Below, one piece after another: positions 46,190 through 58,066 of a stretch of 64,000 nucleotides of DNA. The translations under genes and the position numbers were made by a program. The DNA comes from Epiperipatus broadwayi (taxonomy: Eukaryota; Onychophora; Udeonychophora; Euonychophora; Peripatidae), in contig JAQFVV010006543.1 of NCBI GenBank assembly GCA_028023455.1, positions 436,001 through 500,000 of the forward strand. Direction: 5' to 3'. Within the stretch, counting starts at the first letter, position 1. Every line of letters begins with the position of its first letter. The notes under the pieces were generated by a model, which was given only the letters and a program-made list of their open reading frames with translations, was not told where the DNA came from and did no database searches.

Positions 46190-47100
46190 CATTCTAATTG
46201 TTAAACTATTATAAATAGTATTTTATTATTGATTATGATTAGCACCCTGTGACTAATGTTCTCTTCAAAGTGGCAATTCATAACCAAACCAGTATAAATG
46301 AATTGAATTGTGTGTAATGATCCCACATAGTTGATCACACACAAAATCCCTTTTTGATACTCCTCACAAAAGAGCAATGAAGAATAAGGTATTCAAAGAC
46401 AATCCAATTATTGGATGTTCCTGTCCTTATTCTATGTTCCAGTCCTTATTCTATTTTCTACTTTATATTATTTAGATACCCATTTACTGACCAGTCTTGT
46501 ATGACTACCTGGACTGACTATGGGCAAGCTATGTGAAAGAAAAATCTCAAGCTTGATTAGATTATTTTTATTTCAACTAGAATCAAGCTTCAATTATAAT
46601 GGGAAGCTCTTGAGTAATCAATAATATTGTAAAAGGGAAATGATAAAAGTTGTTTTTAATAAATAATCAAGATAAACTTATTTCTTCAAAAAGATATCAT
46701 TGGTATATATTATTGGCATTGCCCTGTGTGGGTTAGTGCAGTAATAAATGAGTTGAATCTGGAAGTCAAGCTGCAAGAATCACAGCTCCATCCCATAATT
46801 TTCAATGCTGAAGTAATACAAAAGTTTTACATACTGTTGAAGAGATTCAAACACATCCCAAGATTTCAGCAGAACTCATTTTCTCATTGAGAGACACCAT
46901 TTATTCTCATTCACTTTCTATAATTGGTTGGCTTTACTTTTATTTATTTTTTTAGGAATAAAGAAAAGTAGTGTTTCAACACTCATCTATTTGTATAGTG
47001 TTTGAGGTTCAGATGTGACAGTGTTGATCTTAGGACTACATACTGCTAACTCTTAAGTTTGTTAGTCCATTACTAGACTATATAGAACAAAACATTGATT
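46190..47100. other. AT-rich sequence, nothing recognised
   Basis: A 19-bp tandem duplication (GTTCC(T/A)GTCCTTATTCTAT) lies at about 46,418-46,455. No gene recognised. Confidence 0.5.
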
Positions 47101-47103
47101 CTT

Positions 47104-48130
47104 CTAATAATAATAAAAAACTTTATTAACAAAATAAATATTTACAATTTATATAAGTAATTAAACAAATGATAAATACATGTTACAGTTGTGTATACCA
47201 GAACCCAAAGAATTTGATATATTCCACTATTAAGATGAAAATGCTCCAGGCTATTAAATAGCTACTTTCACCTCAAGGAGATTGACCTGTAGCAATGTAA
47301 TAGAAGAAAACTCTAAGACATGCAACTCAAATGAGTGAAGCCACCCAAAAGAATTTCAACTTTTACTCAAGGTAAATGTTTATCTGATAATCTCACATAA
47401 GAGTTATTCCAGGACCACCCCAGATTCAATTCATTATCATCCTTGGCAAAAATATCAGACATTGATTGAAATAAGTTTTCCAATCACTATAGTTTTCTCA
47501 GCCAGTTGAATTTCTTGTTATCGAATATCATAGTACATCTTATATACTATATTGTCTTAAGGGTATGCACAGTTACCATTGCATTGTGGGGGTTAATTTT
47601 TCAATTAATTGACTAAGTAAAAGTTTTAAGTTTATGATTGACCTGTGGAACACTCTGGCTCTTATCTACCCAAATGCCAAACATTCTTCGAATAAATGCT
47701 GAAAAGTTTCATCACCAGATTTGCATAGTAAACAGAACCTTAGCTGTCGAAAACAAGCCATTCATTAGTTTGAAAACAAATTTCCAAGTAGGATTGGAGT
47801 GCATATATAGAATGGAACTTTTTCAACACATTTACTTTTTATATATCCAACCATGCATTGTCATGACTTTTAAAATGATTCATTAAGTCTTTATATTTAA
47901 TACCTTCCAAACTGGGCATTTTCAGATCATCCTGGAGATCCCTATAAGCAATGAACAAGTCGGCTATAAAGGATCTTCCCTTACATCTAATTTCATTAAA
48001 GGTACCAGCATGATCAACCAAAGGCCCAAGAAGTTGACTTTTAAATGTGCTTGCCTTGATGTAAGATATGTATAACCCCGGATCAATCAGACAAAGACCT
48101 TTTTTTTCCTATTTTATATTCTGTGAAATC
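47104..48130 (-). mobile_element. LINE 3' fragment with C-terminal zinc motif
   Basis: Minus-strand frames give LLGPLVDHAGTFNEIRCKG, IAYRDLQDDLKMPSLEG and LMNHFKSHDNAW, then after frameshifts NEWL and FRQLRFCLLCKSGDETFQHL + FEEC. The Cys-X2-Cys ... His-X4-Cys pattern after a basic RQLRF stretch is the usual C-terminal motif of several LINE ORF2 proteins. A TTATTATTATTA tail on the minus strand near 47,106 would be the 3' end. Distinct from the family at 1.1 and 51-56 kb. Confidence 0.5.
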
Positions 48131-48184
48131 AACTGAATGGGTAATTACATTCAAGGTCATGCAGCATTCATGCAACAGATCTGG

Positions 48185-48265
48185 TTGGTTGAATTTTTCA
48201 TCCAGAAACTCTTAGCTCTTAAGTCCACCATTCTATAGCTGAGCTATCTGCACAGAGCTTTAAAT
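48185..48265 (-). other. Possible tRNA-derived sequence
   Basis: On the minus strand GCAGATAGCTCAGCTATAGA is box A-like and resembles the D-arm of a tRNA. An anticodon-loop-like GACTTAAGAGC follows. Box B is poorly kept. An old SINE head is more likely than a tRNA gene. Confidence 0.25.
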
Positions 48266-48269
48266 ATGT

Positions 48270-48645
48270 ATAAGAAAATTAAATAAATCCATTTAGCATA
48301 TGAGTACATTAAAAACATATTTCTTTCAACACTAACAATTAACAAAAATAATGAAAAAGTTTTAAGTACTTAACAGACAGGAAATAATTTTTTCTTTACT
48401 CTTCAAGTTTATGAATAAAAAGCAATTTTGCATTCAATGATCGTGAATTAGTTTTCAGTTATAAGGAAAAAAACTTTCTATCACTAGATTGCCATTTCAT
48501 AATTTATAGATATCTCTTTGTATTGGATTAAGTTTCAAGATCTATTGACAAGAGTGATACTAAAAATGGTCATAATATTTTTTTACAATAATTACTTTTA
48601 ATTCTAAAGCAGTATACTGAATGTTTTGGATACGGAATTGGAAGG
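48270..48645. other. AT-rich sequence, nothing recognised
   Basis: No feature recognised. Confidence 0.5.
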
Positions 48646-48649
48646 TTTG

Positions 48650-49310
48650 AATACAGGATTTTTCAGTCTTTTCATTTTCCACTCCATATTAAGCAACTGA
48701 CCCACATGACCACATACCTGTGAAAATATACATAATCCCCAATATATGTATTTTATGCAGAACCAGCATTCATCTATTGGAGTGGAGGATGAACAGATTG
48801 AAAAATTCTTTGTTCAAATACTCTACTTACATATATAAAACATTAGTGTAAACAAGTTACACATTGCCTTAAAATTACATATTGCTTAGGAAATAGATTG
48901 CATTTTAGTATAAAATACATAATGGTCTGATAATATGAGAGATTAGATTGATAAAATGTCTACATGGGTATGACTACAATATCAAATTTACCAAGGGCTT
49001 TGAGTATTATGTCATTGGTTTTTCAAAGAAATGGATAGTTGAATTGTTGGAAGGTGAGAAGATTGAAGCCTCTCCATTAAAGTTTAAGGAATTATTATCT
49101 TAATATAAGCTAAGCACTGATTGTATATATAAGTGGGAAATTATGATCTGGCCCAATGGATGAGTGCTGGTCCTGCAAGAAATATGTATATTGGGGATCA
49201 TGTATTTTTTTCACATGTATATGTGGTCAAGTGCATCAGTTGCTTGAGATGGAGTGAAGGACAGACTGAAAAGTCTATGTTCAAACCTTCATTCTAAATG
49301 ATTACTTTTT
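48650..49310. mobile_element. Type B palindromic element, old copy
   Basis: The left arm (about 48,650-48,800) and right arm (about 49,000-49,310) are inverted copies of the type B unit: GACCACATACCTGTGAAAAT, ATCCCCAATATATGTATTTT and CAGAACCAGCATTCATC on the left, their counterparts on the right. The right arm keeps a CCCAA/TTGGG inner stem and GATC outer stem around a mutated core (TGGATGA ... GAAA at about 49,157-49,200). Confidence 0.55.
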
Positions 49311-49314
49311 AATT

Positions 49315-50720
49315 TCAATATTTTTATTTTATTTAATTTGACAAAATGAATCTTTAAGTCTAGCATGAGGTTATAAGACCACAGTAAAAATTTATTCAGC
49401 AAATTAGGTCACAAAATGGTATTGGAATGAGTCATCTGGCTTTTTAGTTTATTAATCATTGCTTGGAGACATCACAAGACCAATAAAATATAATTTGATA
49501 TTAACAACATCTCCCTGCTGAAGAAGACTGCTAGGTTGTTGAAACTTTCAAATAATTGAGTAAAGAAAAAGCATTTTGAAGAATATAAAGAACAAATAAA
49601 GTTTTAAAGACGTCTTACTCTCAAGTTGTTGAAAAAATATAACAACTTGTACTATTCATCAAGAAAGGTAAAGACAGAGGATAAAACTTGATTACAAAAT
49701 ATTACTACGTTAACTATGAGTTCCAGACAGCAAGAAAATTATCAGTCCATATTTAAAAATATTTAAACATTAAAAAAATCAAAATATTCATTCATGTAAT
49801 TATAGAGAATCATTAATTTTAAAGGTAATAAATAGTGGATATACTTGTGCATCTATTTGATTAGAGATTTATTATTCTTTAAAAATAATATTTAATTTTT
49901 ATTACAATAAAAAAGTCACACATTTCACTTCAAATATTAAAAATACTAATTTGTTTTCTATAATATATGGAAGCAAAATAGTAAATAGAAAACTACACAA
50001 CCCTTGCTTTCTTATTTGAAGACTGAGTAAAACTTTGAATGTTCTTATTCGTCGATTATGTTTCTATTCATAAAAATATTCATGCAAAATAATTAGAATT
50101 ATTTTAATTTAGCTTCTAAAAATTAAATTACGTTGCATGGAAATTGCTCAAATATAATGAAAAAAATTCATAACTATTAAAAACTGTAAGAAAAATTGCC
50201 AAAAATTGCCTGCAGTAAAACAGAAGAATTATTTTTCACCTAATTACGACACGTGACATGTCGTCGCCATTGATTTCTGTTGTCTTAGAAGTTGAAATGC
50301 TGATTATTCATTTCTTTTGTCTTTTCTACTTCTAAAATTAAATTTTTATTAATAAAAATCTAAATCTAATCACATTATTAGTCAATATATTGTGAAAAAT
50401 AATTATAGAAAATGTAAATAATTATGAAAAATAGATATTTTCTATTTGCAGTTGCCGAATGTCATTGATTTATAAACTGCGATCGAATATTGTTCATTTC
50501 TCTTGATTATTATTCTTCTAAAAATTAAATATTTTTAAATAGAGGTTAAGTACAGTGTTAGTTAATATATTATAAAAATTAATTATAAATTTAAATAATT
50601 ATGGAAAATATATGTTTTTTTATGTTCCGAAATGTATTATGAAAGAATAAATGGATTTTGTATGTGCTTTCTGAACATTGACAATTAGAACCTCCTATTC
50701 AACAATGGCAGGAAGAGCGT
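49315..50720. other. AT-rich sequence with one degenerate hammerhead-like string
   Basis: CTCCCTGCTGAAGAAG ... TTGTTGAAACTTTC at about 49,511-49,550 recalls the type D motif, but the core base A6 is changed and stem II does not fold well. Otherwise nothing recognised. Confidence 0.35.
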
Positions 50721-50725
50721 GAGCT

Positions 50726-50838
50726 TTTTTTTTTTTTCATATGTCATAGCATCTGCCGGGACGCGAACCCACACCCGTGTGCAACCAACTACTTGCTTGC
50801 ATGGCGGCTGCGATACCTCTCGGCTAACAACGCAAGAT
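50726..50838 (-). mobile_element. tRNA-derived SINE, well preserved
   Basis: In sense direction GTTAGCCGAGAGGTATCGC is box A-like and GGTTCGCGTCCCGGCAG contains box B. GATGCTATGACATATG and a poly(A) tail (seen as T13 at 50,725-50,737) follow. It shares the 3' block with the SINE at 16.2 kb. The higher GC content and tail argue for a relatively recent insertion. Confidence 0.7.
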
Positions 50839-50839
50839 G

Positions 50840-51370
50840 AATAATTGGCTCTTTGTAAAATTCAAATTTTTTTGCTAGAATACTGACCCCTACAGATTTT
50901 TTTTAGAATTAAAATACTTTTATAAATTAAACTCAGTTCTTGAAGGTAAAATTAATATACAATAAAGAAAATGTGGCTGAAAGTGACCAAGAGATGGTGT
51001 ACTAAGGAAAATTCTGGTTTTAAACCATCAATGTTATAATACTGGTTCTAATATTATTCCCCCCATCTCAGGAGAGTGAAATATTCATCAGGTTCATCAA
51101 TTGCTGGGTTATGTGAGGTTTGAATGTTTTACAATTTTTATTTTATTTTCTAAAAATAAATACATACCCATGCTAGACTGGATAAAAACTAATTGTCAGA
51201 AAAATAGTGTGTGATTGGAATCCAAAAAAAAAATTTTAATTTGCTCAGCTTGCTTTTAATCCGTGTTATAGAAATGGAATTGTTTTTCCCTTGCACAATT
51301 AGTCCTTTATACTATTGAGATTCAAATATATAATTCATACATTTTATGCTACTACCCCCATTTAAGTTAT
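50840..51370. other. AT-rich sequence, nothing recognised
   Basis: No feature recognised. Confidence 0.5.
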
Positions 51371-51380
51371 GTGGTACAAT

Positions 51381-52120
51381 GTGATGCGCTATGGTTTTTC
51401 CTTTATCACAGTCCGGAATCTCTCGGCCACTATGCCCAGAGAAATCTGTTAGCCACCTTAGCTTATCTTTCCATTCCCAATGCTAAGTTTTTCCCAAATT
51501 CTTCTCTATCCTGCTCAATCCCAGTCCCACATCATCTTTGTTTGCTCTATGGCCTTTATATCTAAATCCCCTTTATCTTTTTCCAAACCCAGCGTAAAAC
51601 TCCAAGAACCCACTTTTTATTCTCCCACAACTTCATTATTTGTACTCTTTCTATTGCTTGCAAGTATTTACATTCAATTAACAGATGCCTACTATTTTCC
51701 ATGCCTTCCTTACATAACTTGCAGACTAAAGCACCCACATTCCTCCATTTATGTGTATATTTCCTTGTTGCTAATGATCCTGTTTGAGCCTTAAACAGTA
51801 AACTACTTTCCTTGCTATTATCATAAATTAACTCACACTATCCTGTTTTCTTCTATATATACTTAAATTCTTTTTACATTCTATACTAGTTATGCATCAC
51901 TCCATTCTTTGCCACTATAGCACTCAACAATTATTCTAACACAATCATCCCATCTTTTGTACAAGTATAATGACATAAAGTGTTTATCTGAACCTTCTAC
52001 ATATTATACTACCTTTCTCACCTATCTTGTTGCCTGCCCTTTACTCGTAACCCAATTAAATACTATTTTGACTACTCTCTTATTATCTATAAATTGCAAT
52101 CTACCAAAATTTTTCATTTT
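51381..52120 (-). mobile_element. LINE fragment, 3' part (copy 2 of the 1.1-kb family)
   Basis: Reverse-complement reading matches 1.62-2.40 kb: the FGRLQF-type block, RWDDC-type block, ECYSGKEW-type block and the 3' untranslated GTTTCTCTGGGCATA region. It ends near 51,381 without the full CATCA tail. Frames are broken. Confidence 0.65.
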
Positions 52121-52448
52121 ATATACAGCCAAGAAATTCACAATGTCACCTAGTTTTAAGTCTATGTATGTTCAAATGAAAAAATGAATCCACTTTTCAA
52201 TTGTTATCTAAGTTCTTATACAGTTTGTAGATTAGAGAATGATGATTATAAAATAAATTTTTAATACATAAAAGATTTTTTACAGTTCCACTCTAATTTC
52301 TAATTAATTTAGTAACCTAACAACCAACCAACCTTATCTAACCTTAATATATATGTTAATGCTAATCTGGAAACTACATAAACAAATTTTAAAAAAATTT
52401 CCATTTAAATTACTCAGCCAATAAATGCAATGTTACCTGCTATTAATT

Positions 52449-52858
52449 GATGTGATGTGATGTACTGTGGCTTCTCCTTAAACAAAGTCAAGAATATCTC
52501 AGCAATTATGCCCAGATAAACCTGTTAGCCACTTAATTTTCAATTCCCCACTCTAAGTTTCCCCATATTCTGCTCCATCCCATTTCCACAACATAATCTT
52601 TGTCAACTCTATGGCCTTTATATCCAAATCCCCTTTATCTTTTCCCAAACCCAGCATAAAAACCAATAATTCACTTTCTGTATAATCACTTTTTTCATAT
52701 TCTATTCTTCCATAACTTCATTATATGTACCCTTTCTGTTTTCAAGCATTTACATTCCTTCCTTACATAATTTACGAAATAAATCACCCATATTTTTTCT
52801 ATTTACATGTATATTCTCTTGTAGTTAAAGATCCCATTCAAGCCTTAAATATTTTACT
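52449..52858 (-). mobile_element. LINE 3'-end fragment (copy 3)
   Basis: It starts with the tail TGATGTGATGTGATG and extends only about 400 bp into the C-terminal coding region. Confidence 0.65.
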
Positions 52859-52875
52859 TTTACTTTTCTTTTCTT

Positions 52876-54318
52876 TTGATGTGATGTATTGTGGCTTCTC
52901 CTTAAATGAAGTCAAAAATATCTCAGCAATTATGCCCAGATAAACCTGTTAGCCACTTTCTTTTTCATTCCCCACTCTAAATTTTCCCATAATCTGCTCT
53001 ATCCCATTTCCACAACATAATCTTTGTCAACCCTATAACCTTAATATCTAAATCCCCCTTATATTTTCCCAAACCCAGCATAAAAACCAATAACTCACTT
53101 TCTGTATAATCACTTTTTTCATATTTATTCTTTCATAAATTCATTATACGTACCCTTTCTACTTTCAAGCATTTACATTCAATTAATAAATACCTAATAT
53201 TTTCTATTTCCTTCCTTACATAATTTACAAAATAAATCACCCATATTTTTTCCATTTACATGTATATTCTCTTGTAGATAAAGATCCTGTTCGAGCCTTA
53301 AACAATAAACTACTTTCCTTACTATTATCATATATTAACTCACACCTAATATTCTGTTTATTTCTATATATATTTAAACTCTTTTTACTCTCCATACTAT
53401 TTCTCCATCTCTCTAACTCCCTATTCTTTATTAATAAATCTATTCTTTTATCCCATTCCTTGCTACTATAACACTCAACAATCCTCTTAACACAATCATC
53501 CCATCTTTTGTACAAATATACTGATATAAATTCTTTATCCAGATCTTTTGCATACCGTATTACCTTTCTCACCCATCTTGTTACCTGCCCTTTAACCCAA
53601 TTAAATACTATTTTGACTATTCTTTTATTATCTATAAACTGCAATATACCAAACATTTCCATTTACTTTTTGCATCTCTCATATGAAAACTTGACCATCC
53701 CATTTCTCCTTGAATTGCCTCCCTTGCTGTCCCTACTTCTGCATCCAATGCATGTCTTCCTACTTCCCGTTGAACTTTTTTTAAGTAATTTAATATCTCT
53801 TTACTAACATATAATGCATCATTACCATATGTTAACCCTGCTACTGCAACTCCTTTTCATATAATTCTAGCTAGATCATATTTATTATATGAAAACACTG
53901 TTAATTTCTTTATCAATCCCTTTCTTTTCTTTGTTTCATTTATCAATTTTTTCTCTCATTCATCCAAATAATTTTTCTGATTACTTAAAATAATTCCCAA
54001 ATAACTATATCTATTCACCACCCTTAGTTTAATACCTCTCAATAAAAATTATACATCTCTTTCCCCAGTATTAACCATCATTATATTAGATTTTTCTTCA
54101 CTAAATTTAATCCCCATCTCTTTACCCACCCTTGCACAAGTCCTCAGCATAACTTCCATATCTTCTCTTTTTTCTGCACACAAAAATATATCATCCGCAA
54201 AAAAAAAAGATCTGACAAAATATATACTCCCTTTACTACCTATTAACGGTATCTCTATCCCTCTTCCTAATCTTTCTATTGCTCTTTCCATTTCACTCAA
54301 ATACAACAAAAAAAATAG
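52876..54318 (-). mobile_element. LINE fragment (copy 4), reverse transcriptase end to 3' tail
   Basis: From the tail at 52,876 it runs through a 141-codon open frame (53,237-53,662: FGILQFIDNKRIVKIVFNW, RWDDCVKRIVECYSSKEW, and ending KWKKYG) and back to the RT region with FFADDIFLCAEKREDMEVML at about 54,250-54,150. FADD is the RT catalytic aspartate pair (motif C). Best-preserved C-terminus of the family. Confidence 0.75.
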
Positions 54319-54326
54319 GTCTGCAA

Positions 54327-55832
54327 TCTACTGAACATTTTCATTTTGCTTTTTGCATCTCATATAAAAACTTGACCATTTCCTCCTTTGCAATCCATAC
54401 TTCTGCATCTAATGCAGGAATTTCTACTTCTCTTTGTACTTTTTTTAAGTAATCTAATACCCCTTTACTAACACATAATGCTCATTATCATATGTTAACT
54501 CTCCTACTACCACTCCCTTCCATACAATTCTAGCTACATCATATGAGAACATTGTTAATTTCTTTATCAATCCCTTTTCTTTTCTTTTTATCAATTTTTT
54601 CTCCCATTCATCCAAGCAATTTCTCTGATTACTTAAGATGATCCCCAAATAGTTATATCTATTCACCACATGTAACTTTATATCCCCCAATAAAAATTAT
54701 TTGTCTTCTCTTTCCCCAGTATTAACCATCATTATATTTGATTTTTCTTCACTAAATTTAATCCCCATCTTTTTACTCACCCTTGCACATGTCCTCAGCA
54801 TAACTTTCACATCTTTCCTTCTTTCTGTACACAAAAAAATATCATCCACAAATGAAATACCCGACAATGTATATACTCCTTTGCCACTTATTAATGGTAC
54901 CTCTACCCCTCTTCCTAGTCTTTGTACTGCTCTCTCCATTTCTCCAAATGCAACAATAACAAAATAGGTGACAGAGGACATCCTTACCTTAGTCCCATCC
55001 CATTTTTAACTTTAATTGCTTCTATATTCCCTAATTGATAAGTATAGTAATTATTTTCATATAATTTCTTAATAATATCCACTAAAGCTCCATCCCTTCT
55101 CAAATTTACTAAACTTACCCATAATCTATTTCTATTTAGTCTATCATACTATACCTTCTCTATATCTATAAAAACCATATATAACTGTCTACATATATTC
55201 CTACTCATATCCATAAGTTGTGTAACTACAAATAAACTATCTCCTATATGCCTATCTAATCGAAAACCTCCTTGCATTTCTCCCATTATATTACTTTTTT
55301 CCATCCATTTTGCAACCCTTCTAGCCACCATATATGAAAAACTTTATATAGTACTGACATTACTGCTATTGGTCTATAATTGTTTAACTTTCTATGACCC
55401 TTACCATTCCTTTTAAATAATAGCCTTACTCTTGTATTATTCCAACTACCTGAAAAATTTCTCTTCTGTACTATCTTATTAAAATATAATAGTTTTAATT
55501 TTGCCTTCTGCCCTAAATTCATAACCATCTCTGCTGCCCATCCATCCAAATCTCTTGCCTTTTCACCTTCCAATTTCTTACTTGTCTCATTCAGTTCATT
55601 TTCTGTAAATCGGATATTCCCATTATTATATGCTCTCATGTTTCCTATCACTCTGTCCTTCACATCTAACATCTTTTCTATATCCATTACATACTTGTTT
55701 AATATTATCTCTAATTCTTCTCTAGAGCTACACTCTATTCCCTCATCATCCAGTAATACTAATTCTCTCTCCCCTACATTCCTTCTTTTAATATATTTCT
55801 AAAAAATTTTACTTCCATCTCTTCCACTTTTA
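54327..55832 (-). mobile_element. LINE fragment (copy 5), reverse transcriptase core
   Basis: On the minus strand: KARDLDGWAAEMV, NYRPIAVMSVLYKVF (RT motif 1-2), GGFRLDRHIGDSLFVV, YMVFIDIEKVYD (motif A), GMGLRCPLSPIL (motif B, Gly-Cys changed to Arg-Cys), SFVDDIFLC (motif C, FADD as FVDD), KFSEEKSNIMM, and YNYLGI. It lacks the 3' end and meets copy 4 directly at about 54,320. Frameshifts separate the motifs. The protein copies genomic RNA at the target site in LINEs. Confidence 0.75.
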
Positions 55833-56218
55833 ATGTGATGTGATGCATTGTGACTTCTCTTTATACAGAGTCAGGAATCTCTCAGCAACTATGCCCAGAG
55901 AAACCTGTTAGTCACTTTATCTTACCTTTTCATTCTCCACCCTAAGTTTTCCCATAATCTGCTACATCCCATTTCCACAACATAATCTTTGTCAACACCA
56001 TGACCTTCATATCTAAATCCCTCTTATCTTTTCCCAAACCTAGCATAAAAACTAATAAGTGACTTTCTGTATAATCACTTTGTTCATATTTAATCTTCCA
56101 TAACTTCATTATTTGTACCCTTTCTGCTTCCAAGCATTTACATTGAAGTAACAGATACCTAATATTTTCTATGCCTTCCTTACACAACTTGCAGACTAAA
56201 TCAGCTTTTACCAATACA
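55833..56218 (-). mobile_element. LINE 3'-end fragment (copy 6) with zinc motif region
   Basis: A TGATGTGATG tail at 55,834 and a 90-codon frame: LVCKLCKEGIENIRYLLLQC + KCLEAERVQIMKLW. Cys-X2-Cys then Cys is kept, with the expected His replaced by Leu-region residues. This copy is inserted at the end of copy 5. Confidence 0.7.
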
Positions 56219-56224
56219 GTATTG

Positions 56225-56712
56225 ACATCTAGAGATTTTAATTGGAATTAATAAATCAATGTTTCAATCATTTAAGTTTTACTGTCAATTAAACACAATA
56301 TCATCAAACAAACACAATCACTGCAATTGAATCGATTTAAACTGAGAAATTAGAGAACCACAAAGTAACTGTAAACATCCGGAGATCACACATATAGTTA
56401 TATCCCATTTAAATACAAATAAATAAATGAATTCATTTTTTGTTTGCTAAGTTTTTAATTCTAAATTAAACAATGATGACTGTAAGGACAAATATGATGA
56501 CTGTAGGACAAATTTGTCATTAATCAATATGTTTTTACAGCCCTACTTAAAACAGTTTATGTTTAAATTTACAGGTAGATTAAATTTCTAATCATTTTGA
56601 CAACCTTACAAACAAACAATCATTAAAAAAACAATATGCCAATACTAAAGTGGATGCGGTATAGGAAAAATTACTCAGTAACCTACATTTAAATTATCCA
56701 GTTGATAAATTC
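56225..56712. other. AT-rich sequence, nothing recognised
   Basis: A short tandem repeat of GATGACTGTA(A)GGACAAAT lies at about 56,470-56,510. Confidence 0.5.
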
Positions 56713-56727
56713 ACAACACTACTTTGT

Positions 56728-56932
56728 CATATGATCACCATCTCTTATACTAACACATAATTGTTTATAAACAAGACAAAACTCTCCATACAGTAGTGTT
56801 ACCCTATGCCAACCAGGATATTGGATGAGTAGGCATTAGATAGGGATTTTATGCGCAAGCCTTCTGGCATTCATTGATTACTCTGTTTGGCACAGGGTGG
56901 CACTACTGTATGGAGAGTTTTGCATGTTTATA
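56728..56932 (+). mobile_element. Type A element with deleted ribozyme core, 13-bp target duplication
   Basis: AACACTACTTTGT at 56,715-56,727 and 56,933-56,945 is a target-site duplication. It begins CATATGATCACCATCTC, has both terminal arms (GACAAAACTCTCCATAC and GTATGGAGAGTTTTGCATG) and keeps ATATTGGATGAGTAGGC, but the stretch that should hold CTGATGA ... GAAAC is missing. It shows that a copy without a ribozyme core keeps both ends. Confidence 0.8.
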
Positions 56933-56949
56933 AACACTACTTTGTATTA

Positions 56950-58060
56950 AAGTCTAGCTATGTTCAAATAAATGATGCATTGCTTATCACTTTTCCTCCA
57001 TGTAAATGAAGATATGTTATAGTTATTAAATAATTATAAATTAAATTGACTATAAATCTGAATGAAGCTGTAAAAATATCTTAGTTTATTAAAAATTTGT
57101 CTTTATTGTTATTATTATCTAATCAAAAATTTATTTAAGAACTTAGATGACATATGAAAAGAAATTTGTTTTCCAACTTGAACATAGATGGAATTTAATA
57201 TTAAATGGTGCTGTGAATCTAGTAGATTGTTGTACAATTTGTTTATATGATTGACAGTTTAGTATTAACGCATTCAGTTTATATGTATGTGTATAGAACA
57301 TGTATAAATTGCTTTGGTATATGCATTGCATTAGATAAGTTACTTGTCTTATATCAATATTATTAACCATATAGTTCTCACTAGTATGTAATTTAAAGTA
57401 TCACATAGGTTTATTACAATTTATATATCTTTAAATCCAATTGCAAATTGTCCTACAGATTTATTATGGACATGAAATTGATCAAGGCGGGAACAGGGTG
57501 GTAAAATTTTAGAATTGTTTGTTGGTAAAAAAATATAGTCAAAATAGGATCTGCAGTTTTTCTGAGACATAAATAGCCATGCTGAAATCATTGCACTACT
57601 TAAGGTATATAAAAAAGTTAGGATAAAAAACAAAGATCAGATGGATGATTATAATCTTGAATAGGATCATTTAGTAACTTATAAATAATACAAATGGCAA
57701 AAATTTAGAGCACTATCATTTAAATAAGCTATTGAATGTTGTAAGAAATTGATTCTAATGTAATTTATTCTAAAATTTAATTTAAAATTACTTATTCTGG
57801 TAATGCTGTATTGTTTCCATATTTTCAAACTCACCAACTAAGATTTCAGTGATCCCTTGTTTGAAAAAGTACTAAATATTATAAATTTCAAGATTCATTT
57901 CTTAGTCAAGCATTCTGTTCAGCCTCTCTCTCCCTCTTCTCTAAATATTTCTTCAAATTTGCATTAAATCTACCTTTTAACTAATTACTTTTGAAAAATT
58001 TTAAATGTGTGATTTTTTTTTCAATTAAGTTCTATTATAATTAAATAAGTGGATATATAT
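56950..58060. other. AT-rich sequence, nothing firmly recognised
   Basis: Two 70-75 codon minus-strand open frames (57,143-57,370 and 57,421-57,633) were not recognised and may be chance. Confidence 0.4.
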
Positions 58061-58066
58061 ATATAT

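Noticed and set aside
49511-49550. Another hammerhead ribozyme
   Set aside because: CTGCTGA replaces CTGATGA at an invariant base and the stem II region does not fold; kept only as a possible relic.
50740-50838. A functional tRNA gene on the minus strand
   Set aside because: Box A and box B are good, but the ends do not pair as an acceptor stem and the 3' block plus poly(A) tail is shared with another copy, which marks a SINE.
51050-51110. CTGATGA on the minus strand near 51.09 kb
   Set aside because: No GAAA partner or stem II follows, so it is a chance heptamer.
57421-57633. A 70-codon minus-strand protein
   Set aside because: No homologue recognised, no splice or promoter context; length is compatible with chance.
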